64,000 nucleotides of DNA from Acanthosepion lycidas (lineage: Eukaryota; Mollusca; Cephalopoda; Sepiida; Sepiidae): assembly GCA_963932145.1 (NCBI GenBank), contig OZ010573.1:25868325-25932324 (forward strand), written 5' to 3'. Under the pieces are notes generated by a model. It was not told where the DNA came from. It ran no database searches and saw only the letters and a list, made by a program, of their open reading frames with translations. Of the stretch, positions 1-12,758 are shown one piece after another. The position numbers and the translations under genes are program-made. Every line of letters begins with the position of its first letter. The stretch's first letter is position 1.

Positions 1-42
1 TTCTATCTTCTCAGCTTCTTTCCTTCTCTTCCTTGCAGCTTA

Positions 43-348
43 TGAGCATACAACATTGAAACATTAGTTCTCAACCAATCACCAAAGTTAAGCAATATCA
101 AGCTTGGTCAATACCTCTTGGGAATACCAGGTGCTGTAAGCTTGGATGTGCAGGTGATGTAATAGATAATGACTCTGAATGAGAAATCAGACAATGAAGT
201 TTGATTTTCAGTCACGTTTATTAAATTTACTAATGTGTAAATGCCTTTGGGAAAGGTATGATCCCCATCTCTCCCCCTCCAATACTACTATTTAACTCAT
301 CATAGGTTAAATAATAGGGCTTCTGTCATAAAATTACTATTATCTCTC
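43..348 (+). repeat. SINE with 5S rRNA-like head (copy A)
   Basis: The first ~90 bases follow 5S rRNA. Landmarks are GTTAAGCAATATCAAGC (A-box/IE region), GGGAATACCAGGTGCTG and the terminal TAAGCTT. About 15 bases of the loop E/C-box area are deleted. A tRNA-like stretch (GTAATAGATAATGACTC onward) and a tail shared with copies B and C follow, ending near attactattatctc. This copy keeps the most complete 5' part of the 5S head. Several diagnostic 5S positions are changed, so it is a retroposon, not a 5S gene. Confidence 0.8.
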
Positions 349-691
349 AAAAATTCTTACAATAGGGGGGAAGAACTGGTTTATAAAATTCAGTATATCC
401 CAAATCAAAATATTAACATTCCACCATCACAGAGCAGGCATGAAATTTTACCTATCATGATGTACGAGTGTCCTCTCAAGGAGGCTCCTTTATTTGAATA
501 CCTGTTGAAACTCAAGACCTCAAGTATATACCTATTGCTAAAAATACTCAAAAAAATTATTGGTTTCCCTTACTGCTCCAGTAAGTATCTGACTCCCCTT
601 CCTATACAAGGATCAGATCAGACTGAAAATAGAATCAGTAAGTCAGTTATGTGCCCTGTGTGATACACACTGAGGCTATCATGTATCTTTC

Positions 692-1119
692 GATGCTATT
701 AAATTATCAAGACAGGCAGGGGAGGACTAGTTAACTCTAGTCGAGATGTGGTAATGGTGGAGTAATGGGTAGTCGCTCGGATTGAGGAATCTGAGTTCAA
801 ATAGCATTCGATGATGAGGCAGATTTTTTTTTCCCCACAGGTTACCATTTCTTTCTGCAGTAGACCAGTTGCCATCCAAGGCTATAGAGCCCAGTCTGTC
901 CTGCTATTTACCCATAGCTGGGGGTGGTGAGGGAGAAGAAGAGGATTCTTACCTTTCTCAAGGGTATTAGCATGTAAGTGAATGTAATGGATTTGACTGG
1001 AATTCGAACTCGGTTCTCCGATTCCTCAATCTGAGCCACTATACATTACTCCACCATTACCACATCTGGACTAGACCTGCCTAGTCCTCACCTGCCTGTC
1101 TTGATAATTTAATAGCATC
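692..1119. repeat. Head-to-head tRNA-SINE palindrome
   Basis: An arm at 692-796 (gatgctattaaattatcaag to the head around ttgaggaatctgag) recurs inverted at about 1020-1119. The right-hand copy continues inward as a tRNA-derived SINE on the minus strand (about 840-1085). It has a B-box-like cgagttcgaattcc and the shared tail ctatttacccatagctggg. The left copy has only the head, ending in poly-T. The two arms plus loop form a hairpin-capable unit of about 430 bp. Confidence 0.75.
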
Positions 1120-1121
1120 TA

Positions 1122-2411
1122 TGCATCCTTGTGGGTGATGCATTGTTTTCCACCCTACAATCCTCTCGCTGCACTATAGCTATTTCCATGGCAAGTGTTC
1201 TGGCAAGCTACATTCCTTGGTTCCACCCATCCTGACTTTAGCAGTTAGGAATTGCCATTCCTCATACAGAAGGATGAATTCTCTTCATTCCCTTTGTATT
1301 CATTGGTACGGAGTAATTTCTACTCAGACAGATTCTTCCCAAGAACTGCTGCTTTGTGAAACAAACTCCCAGCAGGATGTTTTCTCGATCACTACAATTT
1401 TAATCTCTTTAAAACTAAGGTTAACTGCACTTCTTGTCTTACAACACCATACAGTAAAACTCTAGCTTGAGTTACTCTTGGGATTTGTATTGGATGAACA
1501 TTTGTATAAAAAAAAGAAAAAAAAAACACATTTTCACTATAAAATCTCTAAAATAAAGGACAAATGTTTTGCTTCTTATGCTTAAGCATCTTTTAGGTTT
1601 TCCCTGTGAACAACTTTTGTATTCATTGCTTTAAAGAGAAATACAAGTTTTGATGCTCTATTGGTATCAAAATGGTTACTTACTTTAGAACAGTGATTCC
1701 CAATCCTATTTTTTGATCATGCCTCACCTAAGCATCTCTAAAATCCTGATGCCAACACTGACCTCTCCTTGACATATAATTCTTATTATTCAAAAAGTGA
1801 ACTTCTATTCACGCGGCGGAAACCTCAAAGGACATCAACTTAACTTTCCTCAAGAACTTGAGAATGCATATATGCAATCATATAATTTTACAATTTAGAG
1901 CAAAAGCCTTGTAGGCTGTGGCTTTAAGGATACTAAGAATCATAAGATTGCCGTAGAGTGTCCTTAGGATTGGTATTTTTTTTTTTATTTAACAGCAAGC
2001 TTGATGGAGGCTATAATCTATTGATGCATCAACAATATTTTTGCAAGAGGGTCTCTTAGCAAGAGAAATTTTCTTACACCATCTTTTGATAAGTGGTATC
2101 TTAAAAATGTATTTATGAACTAAATGATGCACCAAGAGCTTAGCATAAAAATGTCAAAGTACAGTCACAGTTGGTGGATACAGTTCACATGAAAAAGTGT
2201 TGCCTATATGGCATGTTAAGTGCGAGTAATTTATAGGATTGTTGTTTGGTCATGGTGGGTGACTTTGCCTTTTGCAGTAACAAATTTTTCCAAGAACAGA
2301 TTTAAGGTGAGAATAAGAGAAATTTGATCATTACAGTACCTGGGATTACAAGTTTTACAGACTATTAAAGGAGTACATCAAGATTTGTGTATTCCAATCT
2401 TAACCTAATTA
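1122..2411. other. Intergenic/intronic stretch, no gene seen
   Basis: No coding signal could be supported. At 1691 cagtgattcccaatcc resembles a hAT-type terminus, but I found no convincing partner end. The rest is AT-rich single-copy-looking sequence with an A-rich tract near 1508-1530. Confidence 0.4.
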
Positions 2412-2512
2412 TTAGGTTGGTGCAAAAATAACGACGTAATAATGTCGTTTTTTGACGTTAAAAATACGTCAAAAAACAACATTATTACGTCATTATTTTT
2501 GCACCAACCTAA
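2412..2512. mobile_element. 101-bp palindromic mariner-type MITE (copy 1)
   Basis: A near-perfect palindrome begins TTAGGTTGGTGCAAAAATAA and ends with its complement ...TTTTTGCACCAACCTAA. A TA dinucleotide lies on each side (2410-2411 and 2513-2514). The internal sequence is also palindromic (acgtaataatgtcg / acgtcaaaaaac). It has no coding capacity. Size and structure match copy 2 at 28636. Confidence 0.9.
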
Positions 2513-3264
2513 TAGTATAACTCCTATTCAGGTAGAAAGGAAAATTGAGGAATTGACTACAGAAGAGAAAAATGTGTTGAAGTTGTGATACTATGGACAC
2601 CCACATAAAAAGGGAAGAGTTGGTTTCATCTCAATCTTGGGTGTTTCTGTTTGATCAACCAGAGGATAGTTCCTTTCTGAAATTCAGTTTTCTAAGCAGC
2701 ATCCACATTCATTGAAAATGAAAGGTGGATAAGGGATTTTTCAGGATCAAGTGGCAACTAAATCCAAAATAGGGTATATCCAGGTGCTGGTCTATATTAA
2801 CAGTCATGCTTGCCATCAGGGAGAGTTCTGGTCTGCACTTAGCTGAAGAGAGACATCTCTGTTGAGCAGTTCCTAAGCTTGCATATTGCATCAGGATGAG
2901 TAGATGGGTGAGGAGTTGGTAGGTGGGAAAGAGCTGACATAGCAGAAGTTGTACAAGTATCACCTACAACCCCACCTGGACAAGCAGGCAAAACCCTGAA
3001 TAAAACCCCTACATGCAATATGAGGGTTTGCATTCTTATTTCCCAACATGGTATTTGTCTTTCATTATGTTACCTTGTGAGCATGCAGCACGCCCCTAGC
3101 CAGCTTTCAGTGCACATCAATTTAATCAAAAATCTAAATGCAACATGAAGTAATCATTGACCAACAGGAATGGACCCAACTGTAGAAATTTTGCCTAAAG
3201 CAATCAAAGCACTCTGAATTGAAATCCAAGAAAATTACTGTAAGATTTCCTATTTTTCCTTTTT

Positions 3265-3960
3265 TTACAGTAAGGTTTATTCTGTACAAGGCCTGGGGGC
3301 CGCTAGAAGTAGAGGGTACCTTTAGGAGGAGAAGATAATGGTTAACCCTTGACTTGAACAGGTTAAGATTGTAGTGATTGGGAAAACAACCTCTTGGGTG
3401 TCAGTTCCACAAAGCAGTGGTCACAGGAAGAAGCTGTTTGAGTGGAACTTACTTCTCATTGATGGAATATGGAAAAAGTGTGGATGGTTTGCTGCAACTT
3501 AAGTATCTTGGTGGTTCCTTGCTATTAAGGTTAGAACTGGCAGAACCAAGGAATATAGTTCATCTGAGCACTTTCTGCAAAAGTAGCAATAGAACTGCGA
3601 GAGGTTTGCCACATCCCACCTGTGCGAAAGAAGTTGGAGAATAGAAAATAGTTTGTTGCCCACAAGGATTTACAGATGCTTTTGAACTATATCAAGGCTG
3701 GGCAGCTCCCAGCGAAATATGACAACAGTACTCCATTTTTGACTTGATCTGGCTCTTATAAAGGTAGAGATTATCATGGGGGTTCAAGTATTACTGGAAC
3801 AGTATAGTAAGTCGACCATTTTACCTATATCTTTAGTGATGGCTTGTATGTAGGAGTTCCATTTGAGGTCAGGTCAATAGTCTCTCAAGACATGGAGCCT
3901 CCCTGAGGTGACGTTCGTTTATTGTGGCTGGCAGTAGTTCGGGGTCCAATCAGCAATGAT
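3265..3960 (-). mobile_element. Non-LTR retrotransposon 3' end (LINE fragment 1)
   Basis: Read on the minus strand this is the decayed C-terminus of a reverse-transcriptase ORF. Peptide pieces such as GCFPNHYNLNLFKSRVNHYL are recognisable, and upstream of them MEYCCHI, with stops between. The 3' tail around gtacaaggcctgggggccgc recurs at 12785 (tacaaggcccaagggccac). Similarity appears to continue toward 4230. It is inactive and antisense to VPS50. Confidence 0.7.
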
Positions 3961-5295
3961 GGAATATAACTAATTTGGTTTTTGAGGCACTGAATGTAAC
4001 CAGCCAATTTTTTCCCCACTGTACTTTATGCTAGATTGAAAGAGGTCATTTGGATAATCCTAGAAATATGAGAGTCCTGACGTCTTCTACCCCATATGCA
4101 TGTCAGAAAGATAGATTTTTCTGGGAGATATTATTATTGTTTGAGATGTGAACAGGAAGATAGCACCAACCAGGTTGCAATCTAAAATGTTGAACAGAGT
4201 AACAGAAAGTTCATTGGTATCAGAAACATGAAGTGAGACAAATAATGCCAAATTTTTGTCCTCTGTTTTGATACAAGAAAGTTTTGGATTAACTATATAA
4301 CAATCAGTTCAAGTCTATAAGCACAATGCATCATGTTTATTTTCGAAACATCAAACCTTGTTCATGACGGAAGCTTAAGACTGAAGAGATGGTGTTTGTA
4401 GGGGAGGTCAAAGTGTGTTGAGTAAATGGTAAGCTCCAGTTGGTAGAGTCATTAACAAAATGAAGTGTTTCTATGCTTAAATTCTCAGGATTACTTAGAA
4501 CATTTCAACTGAAGAATAAATAATTTCATTGGTGTTCAGAACAGCACTGAATACAAGAAAGTTTTTTTTTTGTTTTTGTTTTTAAATTAACTGATCAGGC
4601 AATTTCACATGGAAGCTGTTGTGGTGATTTTTCTTATTATCTCCCTTATCATTGGTGTGTGGTTACTTCCCTTTTCATTGGATTGTTATATATAAAAGAT
4701 GACAATTTTGTGTCTTTCTTACTACCATCATTAAGTAATACTTGTAATTCATTTTTTTTCTAATAATATTCTCAGCCTTCTGACATTGGATACATTGTTA
4801 TCATTTGTCCAAAATGACAGCCAAAATCGTCTTTATTCCTGAAAGTATTCTGCAGTGTGAGGTTGGCCTGATGTGTCTATTACATTAACTAGATATTTGT
4901 GACCAGTTAATGTTACCCGTGACCTGTATAAGGGGTTCATTGTGACTGTTAAACCACCTATTAAAATGCACACATTTCATTTTTGAAATCATTTGCGCAC
5001 ATTTTATTCATTCTCATAGACTGCAATAGGTAGTTTTTAGCTTTCTCTTTGTTGGTGTTTATAACAACCTCAGTTTCTGTACTATTCAACTGAATTGAGG
5101 ATGCTGCTATAACTAAAATGAACAGTTGGTTACAAATACCAGTTTGATTACCATTTACTGAGCCCATGATCCTGGAGGAAGACAACGACTTGAATAAAAC
5201 AGTTAACTAAATGCAATTAGCCTAATTAACTAAAATAGTGATGCAATCTAATAACAAAATAGTTATAGAGTATGAGACACAGTTTCTGCAAATAG
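3961..5295. other. No gene seen; possible continuation of LINE fragment 1
   Basis: 3961-4250 reads like more of the decayed LINE. The rest shows no coding signal. A short ORF on the minus strand (4961-5185) has no recognisable similarity and is probably chance. Confidence 0.35.
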
Positions 5296-5990
5296 GTGGG
5301 AAAGATAATGGTTAACCCTAGACTTGAACAGGTTAAGAGTGTAGTGGTCAGGAAAACATCCTTTTGGGAGTCAGTTCTACAGAGTAGCAGTTAGCAGGAA
5401 GAAACTACTCAAATAGAACTTACATCTCACCATATGGAGGGTGGATTTTTTTATAGTGTGTGTATAGCATGGTAGATCTTAGCCATGAATATTAGAACTG
5501 GTGGAACTAAGGAAAGTAGTTCATCTGAGCACTTTCCATGGAAATAACAATAGTGAGAAGCTTGTGATATTTCATCTGTGAGAAAGGGGCTATAGAGTGG
5601 AAAATAAATTGTCACCCAAAAGCACACAGAAATGCTTTTGGACTCTATTGAGAGTTGAAAGTGAAAACTCTACAGCTCTGCCCATATATGGCAGCAGTAC
5701 TCCATTTTTGGCCTGATTTGGCTCTTTCTTGTAAAGGCAGAGGATAACACAATGAGTCAAGTACTTACTGAAGCAGTACAGGGAACCAACCATTTTTCTA
5801 GCATCTTTATTGATGGATCATATGTACAAGCTCCACTTGAGGTCTGGGTTGAGTTTAAGATCCAACAGTCACTCAAGGCATTGAGGTTCTCCCTGCAGAA
5901 ACTCCCATTCGTCATGATTGGTGATAGTTTAGAGTCTGATCGGTGATGATAGAATGTAACTGATCACCATAAGGCAACTATTGTTACTAG
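5296..5990 (-). mobile_element. LINE 3' end (fragment 2)
   Basis: This is a diverged second copy of the family at 3265. Shared blocks include ggttaacc.tagacttgaaca, catc.ttttgggagtcagtt and tactccatttttggc. On the minus strand peptide pieces GVLLPYMGRAVEF and LNRVQKHF correspond to the C-terminal RT region that reads GVLLPYLG in fragment 3. Stops and frameshifts make it a pseudogene. Confidence 0.7.
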
Positions 5991-6816
5991 TTAATTGTAA
6001 TTACACTGAATATAATTACTAACTGAAGGCAGATCTAGCGCAGTAATAGGTGAAGTTATCTTATTGAAGTTGTTAGTTATTATTCATACATTTTCTTTGA
6101 ATTCTTTTTTACCATAATAATTATCAGTACTGTACATCTGTTTATCAATTCCATTTAGTCAACTATTTTATTCAAGTCATTGTCTTCCTACAAGAGGTTT
6201 GGTTCAGTAAATGATGGTCTAGCCCAAATAGCATTCTTGTAATTTCTTCATCAAGTCAGTCTTGTTATCCATCCTAATGTCTCCAGCTCCATGTCTCCGC
6301 CTTGCTCTCTCCCAAGATCACTTTTGCTGCTCATTTGCAAAATTTAAAAAAGATTTCTAGACAAAAATATAATTTAAATCAAATAAATTTGCAAACTAAC
6401 ACTTTTTTTAATCAACTAGGCAATTGTCCCAATTGCCTAGTGAATGAAAATATTGGTTCATGAATTTGGTAACAGTAATTGTAAGTTCAGTCCCTGGGCC
6501 AGACAATGTGTACTTTGAATAAAAATTAATAGCAATAAATAAGGACTAGACAAGATATTCCTTGACATGGGCAGTGGAATGAGAATACTTTGCCCCTGTA
6601 GATTAAATAAAGTGTTCAGTTTGAAATTACCTGAAGGTTACCCAGCCTGATGTAGGTTCAACAGGTGAAACGTGAAAGCAAAAAAGAAAACATACCTTGG
6701 TCAAATCACTTCAGTAATTTCATATCAACCAACATTCCATTTATCAGATAATAATGCTCTAAAAGCTCATAGTAACCAACATGTTTCACAAGGATATCGT
6801 TTACCAACCAATATTA

Positions 6817-8093
6817 TCAGGTCATCCCATAAGTTCTGTCCAAATTTTGAATAAAGAAAACAAGTGACCAAATGTTACATTTAATTACAGATCCAATCAA
6901 CAATGTATTTTCCCTGATTATCTATGACTTCCTTCCATCTATTAACAAGCTTACTAATTCCATTACTGTAAAATTCTTTTGGCTTTGATTTGAAGAACTC
7001 ACAAATGTCAGTTTTAACCTCTTCCTGTGTTACAAAAGCTGTTTCTTCCAAAAGATTCTGTAAGCTACGAAACAAATGGTAGTCTGAAGGAGCAAAATCG
7101 GGAGAATAAAGTGGACGAGGAATTTTCACCCAAACAAGTTCTTCGATCTTTTGTGATGTGATTCTTGCTGTGTCGGGTCGCGCATTGTCCTGATGAAACA
7201 TCACCCCTTTTCGATTCATTAGAGCAGGTCTTTTTTTCCTCAAAGCTTGGTTCAAACACTCTAATTGCTGACAGTATATTTGAGCATTAATTGTTGCATT
7301 AGGTGGTAAGAATTCAAAGTGGATTATTCCTTGGCAATCCCACCAGATTGAAAGAAGAACCTTTTGCCCACGAAGTTCCCTTCTCGGCTGTAGCTGGGGT
7401 CCTTCCCCTTTACCAAGCCACTGTCTACGACGCTTAACATTTCGATAAAAGATCCATTTTTTGTCGCCAGTCACAAGTCTATCCAAAAAAGGTAAAACAA
7501 GTTGGCGAGAATGGAGAGAAGAGCAGATGTCAACTAAGGATTTGAGGTTGTTTTCAGACAATTCATGAGGCACCCATTTTCCAAGTTTAGGAACTTTTCC
7601 AAGTTGTTGAAGATGACTATGAACAATTGTATGGTTTGAACTGAAAACCACTGCCAATTCCTCAACTGATAAAGCAGGATTTGCTTCAAGAAGCTTTTCA
7701 TCAAACTCAACTGGACGTCCGGTTCAGTCTTCATCTTCAAGGGTGAAATCTCTACCTCTGAATTTTGCAAACCATCTTCTGCAAGTTCTTTCATTCACAC
7801 ATTCCTCTCCATAAACTGAGTGAATGTTTCTAGCCGCTTCGGCTGCTGAGTTTCCTTTCTTGAACTCATAAAGCATTATGTGCCTCAAATGATTCTTGGG
7901 TACTTCCATGTTAGCAGGGTTTTAATCAAACAAAATTTTATTTTATTGTTCTCTGAAATAAAATTTGATCAATTTAAATGCATCTAAACATAAAAATAAT
8001 GTTCAGCTCCATTAGGCATTATAAAATACTCTTTAAATTTTGTTCATTTTACCAAAAAGTTAAAATTCGGACAGAACTTATGGGATGACCTGG
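6817..8093 (-). mobile_element. Nearly intact mariner transposon
   Basis: Terminal inverted repeats TCAGGTCATCCCATAAGTTC and its complement (ending ...TGGGATGACCTGG) bound a 1277-bp element. The target-site duplication is TA (6815-6816 and 8094-8095). The ends are nearly identical over more than 20 bases, which suggests a fairly recent insertion. It encodes one transposase on the minus strand. Confidence 0.93.
6881..7909 (-). pseudogene. Mariner transposase (DD34D), one in-frame stop
   Basis: The reading frame runs 7909 to 6881, about 342 codons counting the stop and close to the usual mariner length. It begins MEVPKNHLRHIMLYEFKKG with the N-terminal HTH region (SAAEAARNIHSVYG, RTCRRWFAKF). 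The single stop (TGA at 7724-7726) sits where relatives have Arg just before GRPVEFDE. A CGA-to-TGA change at a CpG explains it. Downstream the HTH2 region (LGKVPKLGKWVPHEL), first Asp (VTGDKKWIFY), second Asp (FHQDNARP) and third Asp (YSPDFAPSDYHLF) are all present. Apart from the stop nothing looks broken by eye. Confidence 0.92.
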
Positions 8094-8095
8094 TA

Positions 8096-9154
8096 GATTA
8101 TATACAACATAAACTATAATAAAAATGATAAAGACTACAAACATTGGAAGCCATAATCATAAAAGCAAATGGCCTACATTAGATAAAATATTTTTCAGCC
8201 TTGGAACTGGTGTTTTACATTTATGCACTAATTAATAAACATGCAAGCTCAATCTTTGTAACACTACAAACATAACATCTTTCTATGTTTTGTAAGTAGC
8301 CTCCAAACCATGTCATCAGCATAGTCAAAACAACAAATTTAGTGCATTCTTAACACCAAGTGTCATGATGGGAAACACATTAGGTTTTTTTTTTTTATTG
8401 TTTCAAAGTTAATAAATTATTTCTCTTGATAAATACCAGTGATGGTGGAAAGCATAAGTCTTCCATACACTGGAAGCCAAATATTCATTAAAAAAAAAAT
8501 TACTAAAAAAAACAACTTTGTGATCTTCAATAAAAACAGCTCAATACATACATGCATACACACATATAACAATTGCCACTTCTTGTCAGGATGCTATCTT
8601 TTCAGTTTTAGATTGAAAATTGAACACATAACTGACTTAAAAAGCCTGTTTCACCCCTGCAGATTTTCCTGTTTATGGTCTAATCTCATCCAGTCCTTAT
8701 GCACTCATGTGACTCTCCAGTCCTGCTGCTGACCCACATACATTGTCACAAAACTAACATAAATTTCCGATGAGTCATTGTTGATGACTGTCAATGTAGT
8801 GTGCTTGGATTGTTTACCTTTATGACAGCTTAGATAACCATCAAGTCCTGCTTTGCATAAGATCCTATCACATATGTGGATATGTTCAAACTTAAAATTA
8901 TCTGGGATCGAGGTCATGTTAGACTTTCTAAGAGCCTGTTTCAAGATTGTGCAATCAACCTCCTTTCCCTCAAATTCCTGATAACTATTGTTTACCATTT
9001 CCATTCATACGGATCAATTATCTGTTAATGTTTCCCCAATACCAAGGGATTTAAAAGGATTTTTATCATTCAACCACAGTCAGGATCATAGTCAGTGTAA
9101 ACTCCATGATCCTTTCATTAGTTGCATAGTATGTGCTTCACTGGCGTTACATAT
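8096..9154. other. No recognised gene; unexplained minus-strand ORF
   Basis: A 99-codon ORF on the minus strand (9004-8705) contains CTILKQALRKSNMTSIPDNF and a Cys/His-containing LCKAGLDGYLSCHKGKQ piece. It looks protein-like rather than low complexity, but I cannot assign a family. It may be a retroelement or processed-gene fragment. The remainder is AT-rich. Confidence 0.3.
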
Positions 9155-9365
9155 GGTTTTGAATTCAGAGTTGTATTTCTCCTAGACTGGTTACCAACCA
9201 AGGCTGAAGAGCCCAGCCTTCCCTACTATTTAACTCATAGCTGGGAGTATTCACAAAGAGATGGATTCATATTTTTCCCAAGGTTATTTGAAAACAAGTG
9301 ATGATAATGAACTCGGCTCTCCGATTTCTCATAGCAAGCCACTATCTATTACGTTACCTGCACAT
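9155..9365 (-). repeat. tRNA-derived SINE
   Basis: It shares the block gactggtt.ccaaccaa.gct...agagcccag and the ctatttaactcatagctggg tail with the SINE at 840-1085 and the copy at 38320. Its diverged tRNA-like head lies at the right end (gagccgagttcat when read on the minus strand). It ends 265 bp before VPS50 exon A. A short (TA)n tract at 9531-9552 lies between. Confidence 0.65.
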
Positions 9366-9630
9366 TCATCATAGATGTCTAGGTGATTGTTTTTAACAAC
9401 ATCCTTAAAAATTTGGTTTATATTTCAGCCATTTACCACATGGTAATTCTCTGTAAAATAAATTTGTTTATCTGTCATCTCTCATGCTAGTAAGGCATCC
9501 TGTCCTCCTCATTTGGTTGTGCATGTTATCTATATATATATATATATATATAATACGTGCACATACACACAAGTGGCAGTGAGAGTAAAAGAAAAACTGC
9601 TGCTTAATATATTCTCTTCTGTTTTCACAG

Positions 9631-9732
9631 GAACAGCTACGTGACCCTCATGTTGACCAAGAGATATTAGAAAGCATTGAGGAAACTTATTACAGCTCAG
9701 AAGATTTTGATACAAGTGAATATGAACTTCAG
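9631..9732 (+). CDS. VPS50: VPS50 exon A (34 codons)
   Basis: The acceptor ttttcacag precedes GAACAG, and the exon ends CTTCAG before gtcagt. It is phase 0 at both ends. It encodes [15 protein letters not shown]...SEYELQ. The D-x-(S)-EYEL end matches the vertebrate segment around SFDIVKYELE. Upstream coding exons (about 40-50 residues in relatives) were not recognised in 1-9630. Confidence 0.93.
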
Positions 9733-12711
9733 GTCAGTTGATATATTTTAAATTTCTATAAAACAATCTTATTATTTGTTGGATCTTAAGTACTGTTTTC
9801 TATTCATTTTAGGAAATAATCTCTTTGTTATTAATTTTTATTCTTACTTCTTTTTCCTACTAGCAATCTGTTATTAATGAACGGGATTCTCTCGGTAAAA
9901 ATTCAATTGCAAAAGGCAAGCAAAAATTGGGCATTGACGTTGACAGAGAAGGGTGTATTGTAAAAAAGGAATGCTGGGTAGGAGACGAAAGATGAGCCTC
10001 TAAATGTGAGAGAAAAAATGGATATTACTTTGAAAGCAGTACTAGACAGGTTGAATACAGAAGTGAAAGATCAATTTACAAGGGGTGAGTCAGTTACATG
10101 AGCAATTTGGTTTTCTCTTGAATATTGAAAGCCTCATTGACTTGAACAAAGACACTAGAAAAATACAAAGTAGCTACTGCAGCATACGAGGGTGGTTTTG
10201 ATGCACTAGAACTCAGTCGCAAAATTACAAACTGTCGAATGTTAATACAAAGAAAAGACAGTGCCTTCGTTTAGCCAAAAATTCCAATTGTGCTTTTCAA
10301 ATTCACAATATCTTACGGCGATGATGTGTTCACTAATTTACAAATAGTATTGTGCATACTGTTGGTTGTTACTATCTCTGGTGTCTTGTGAGTGGTCTTT
10401 CAGCAAACTAAAATTAATAAAAAAAATCAAAGCATAATGGGTCATGAGAGCCTCAGCAATTTGGCTTCATTAAATAAAATGAAGAATTTGGACATAATGT
10501 GGATGGTATTATTGACAAATTTTTGATCACAACACCCAGTCGTATATCTCAACTTTACGAATTCAAAATAAATGAAATAAATTGCTCTAGTCTTGACATC
10601 TTTTCATTCAGGTTTTGTCAATGCACAGTTTTTGTTGGTAATGGCAGATCAAATAAAAAATGTATTTCAAATGTATTTAAATACTTTTTCATATTTGTAT
10701 TTGTGTGAAAAAGCATTTATATTTAGATTTTTGCTTCATTTCAAAAGCATTTGCTTTTGTATTTTTTGATTCTGGAATAAAATTATTTGTGTTTCCAATT
10801 ATATTGTGTCAATAATCGTGAGAAGTATTTGAATTTTTAAAAATATTTAATATTTGATCTATCCTGGCTTCTTGGCCACTGGTTGTGGTAGGGGGCACCA
10901 AGTCATGCTCTTGCCTCACTCTGGAGAAAGACCACGGCATGCCACTGCCCAGCCAAATTACAGATGTGGCTGTTCTGTTCTGTGCTGGGCAATACAGATA
11001 AATCTATAATCTGTAAATCTTATCAAAATGCATAAACTCTTGTTTGACTTTTTCATTTCAGAAACTCCCTGAAACTCTTGACCTCCAACAGATTGATGCC
11101 GATCGAGGCCGCCTCCGGGGCCAACTTGATGTGGTTAGTTTGATGTTTTTGTCCATTACTGTACTTTTTACTTGCTCTAATTTAAAACATTATTCATATT
11201 TATTACTCTACTAATTCAAATTCACTAACTCCATTTTGTTATCTAAACAGATTTTTTCATACAAAATAACACACACATGTACATATACAGTAAGTCCACA
11301 GATTATGACAATCCTAATCTGCAATGATTTGTGGTTTTATTGCAATGTCCATTAATCTAATTTGGACAATTTCCTTTTACATAAGGCAGAATGGGTCAGT
11401 TCCTGGTTGTACACCTTACTGGATTCTTCTGCATTTACTTCCTTTTGTTTGTGGAAACTTATTGCCCTTCATTATGGCTACCAAGAAGCATAGTGTAACC
11501 TCTTCTGATAGCAGTGATTTAAAGAAAATCCGTCACTATGAAAATTAAATTAGACATTGTTAAACGTTCTCTTAAAAGGGAGAAACAGTGATGATCATTG
11601 GCCAGTTGCTTGGCTTAAGTCATTCAACTCTTGCTTAAAATGTATGTATATGTCTTGTCATGAGCGGGGCAAAGCTTCGAAGTGTAATCGAATTTTCTCT
11701 GATGACCCCGGCTACTGTGTCATGAAAAAATTTATATTTACGTCGGATATTCTATACCCAAGTTGGCTTAGGGATGTGGTTCGGGTATAAGCATGGGTTC
11801 AGACAAAATTTGGTTAACAGAAAGAAAGATGCGAAATAAAGGTAGCAACAATTTATCCAAATAAATGATGAAGATAAGACGATCGTAACAATAACAAAAC
11901 AATTTAATTTGTAACTTGAGGGAAATGGATTTAAGAGTGGAGATAGTTTTGAGGTGTGATGGAATAAAATGTTTTTAAATTCAATGTTCTAGTGAATTAA
12001 TGTTCACATAAAGGAGAAAGTTACAGAGTGATATCTCAGACAGTTATTTTAATATCCAAGTGAATTTATGTTCACATAAGGAAGAAAATTATAGAGAGCA
12101 ATATCTCGGACATTTCAGTGTAGTAGGCCCTATTCTACAAAAGAAGATTATTATTTTTTTTTTACTTAGCTTTCTGTCCGTTAGTTGCAATCCGTCTTCT
12201 TCATTTTGCCGAGCATCTTCTTCTGTTTTTTTTTTTTTAAAACTCTTTTTCTTGGTTGCCATGGATATTCTTGTCACGCTATACATATTGAGTTTCCCTA
12301 TAAGAGATAGGACATTTGCTTGTTAAACTATAAATTGGTGAATTCCCAATAAAAAAGAAAAACAAACTCGCATTAGTTTTTCTTTCTTCCTTAGATCTGC
12401 TGTTGCAAAAGAGATGAGATCTTATGTTTTGTCACCTTATCTATTGAGAGTCAATGACATCACTGGCAATAAATATACAAGCTGCTTAAAACAATTTAAT
12501 TTCATTATATGCATTATGTTTATGTCCTCCATGTGTTTTTTTTTGTCCTAATTATTTTAGCATGTGTCAAAGAAATGTCTTATGTCCTAGATTATTATTT
12601 TACTATTCCATTAGGAAATGTCCTGAAGGGGCATGACACAGAAAAAAAGTTGATGTCATTCTACCTCAGCAATTGCAGCTTGATCATTTATGAGACAGAT
12701 TTTTTTATGAG

Positions 12712-12758
<47 letters not shown>

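Noticed and set aside
43..140. Possible functional 5S rRNA gene
   Set aside because: It lacks ~15 bases of the C-box region, has many changes and is followed by a SINE body shared with two other copies.
1691..1975. hAT-like MITE suggested by cagtgattcccaatcc
   Set aside because: The possible partner end near 1965 (ccttaggattgg) matches only a few bases and no 8-bp target duplication was seen.
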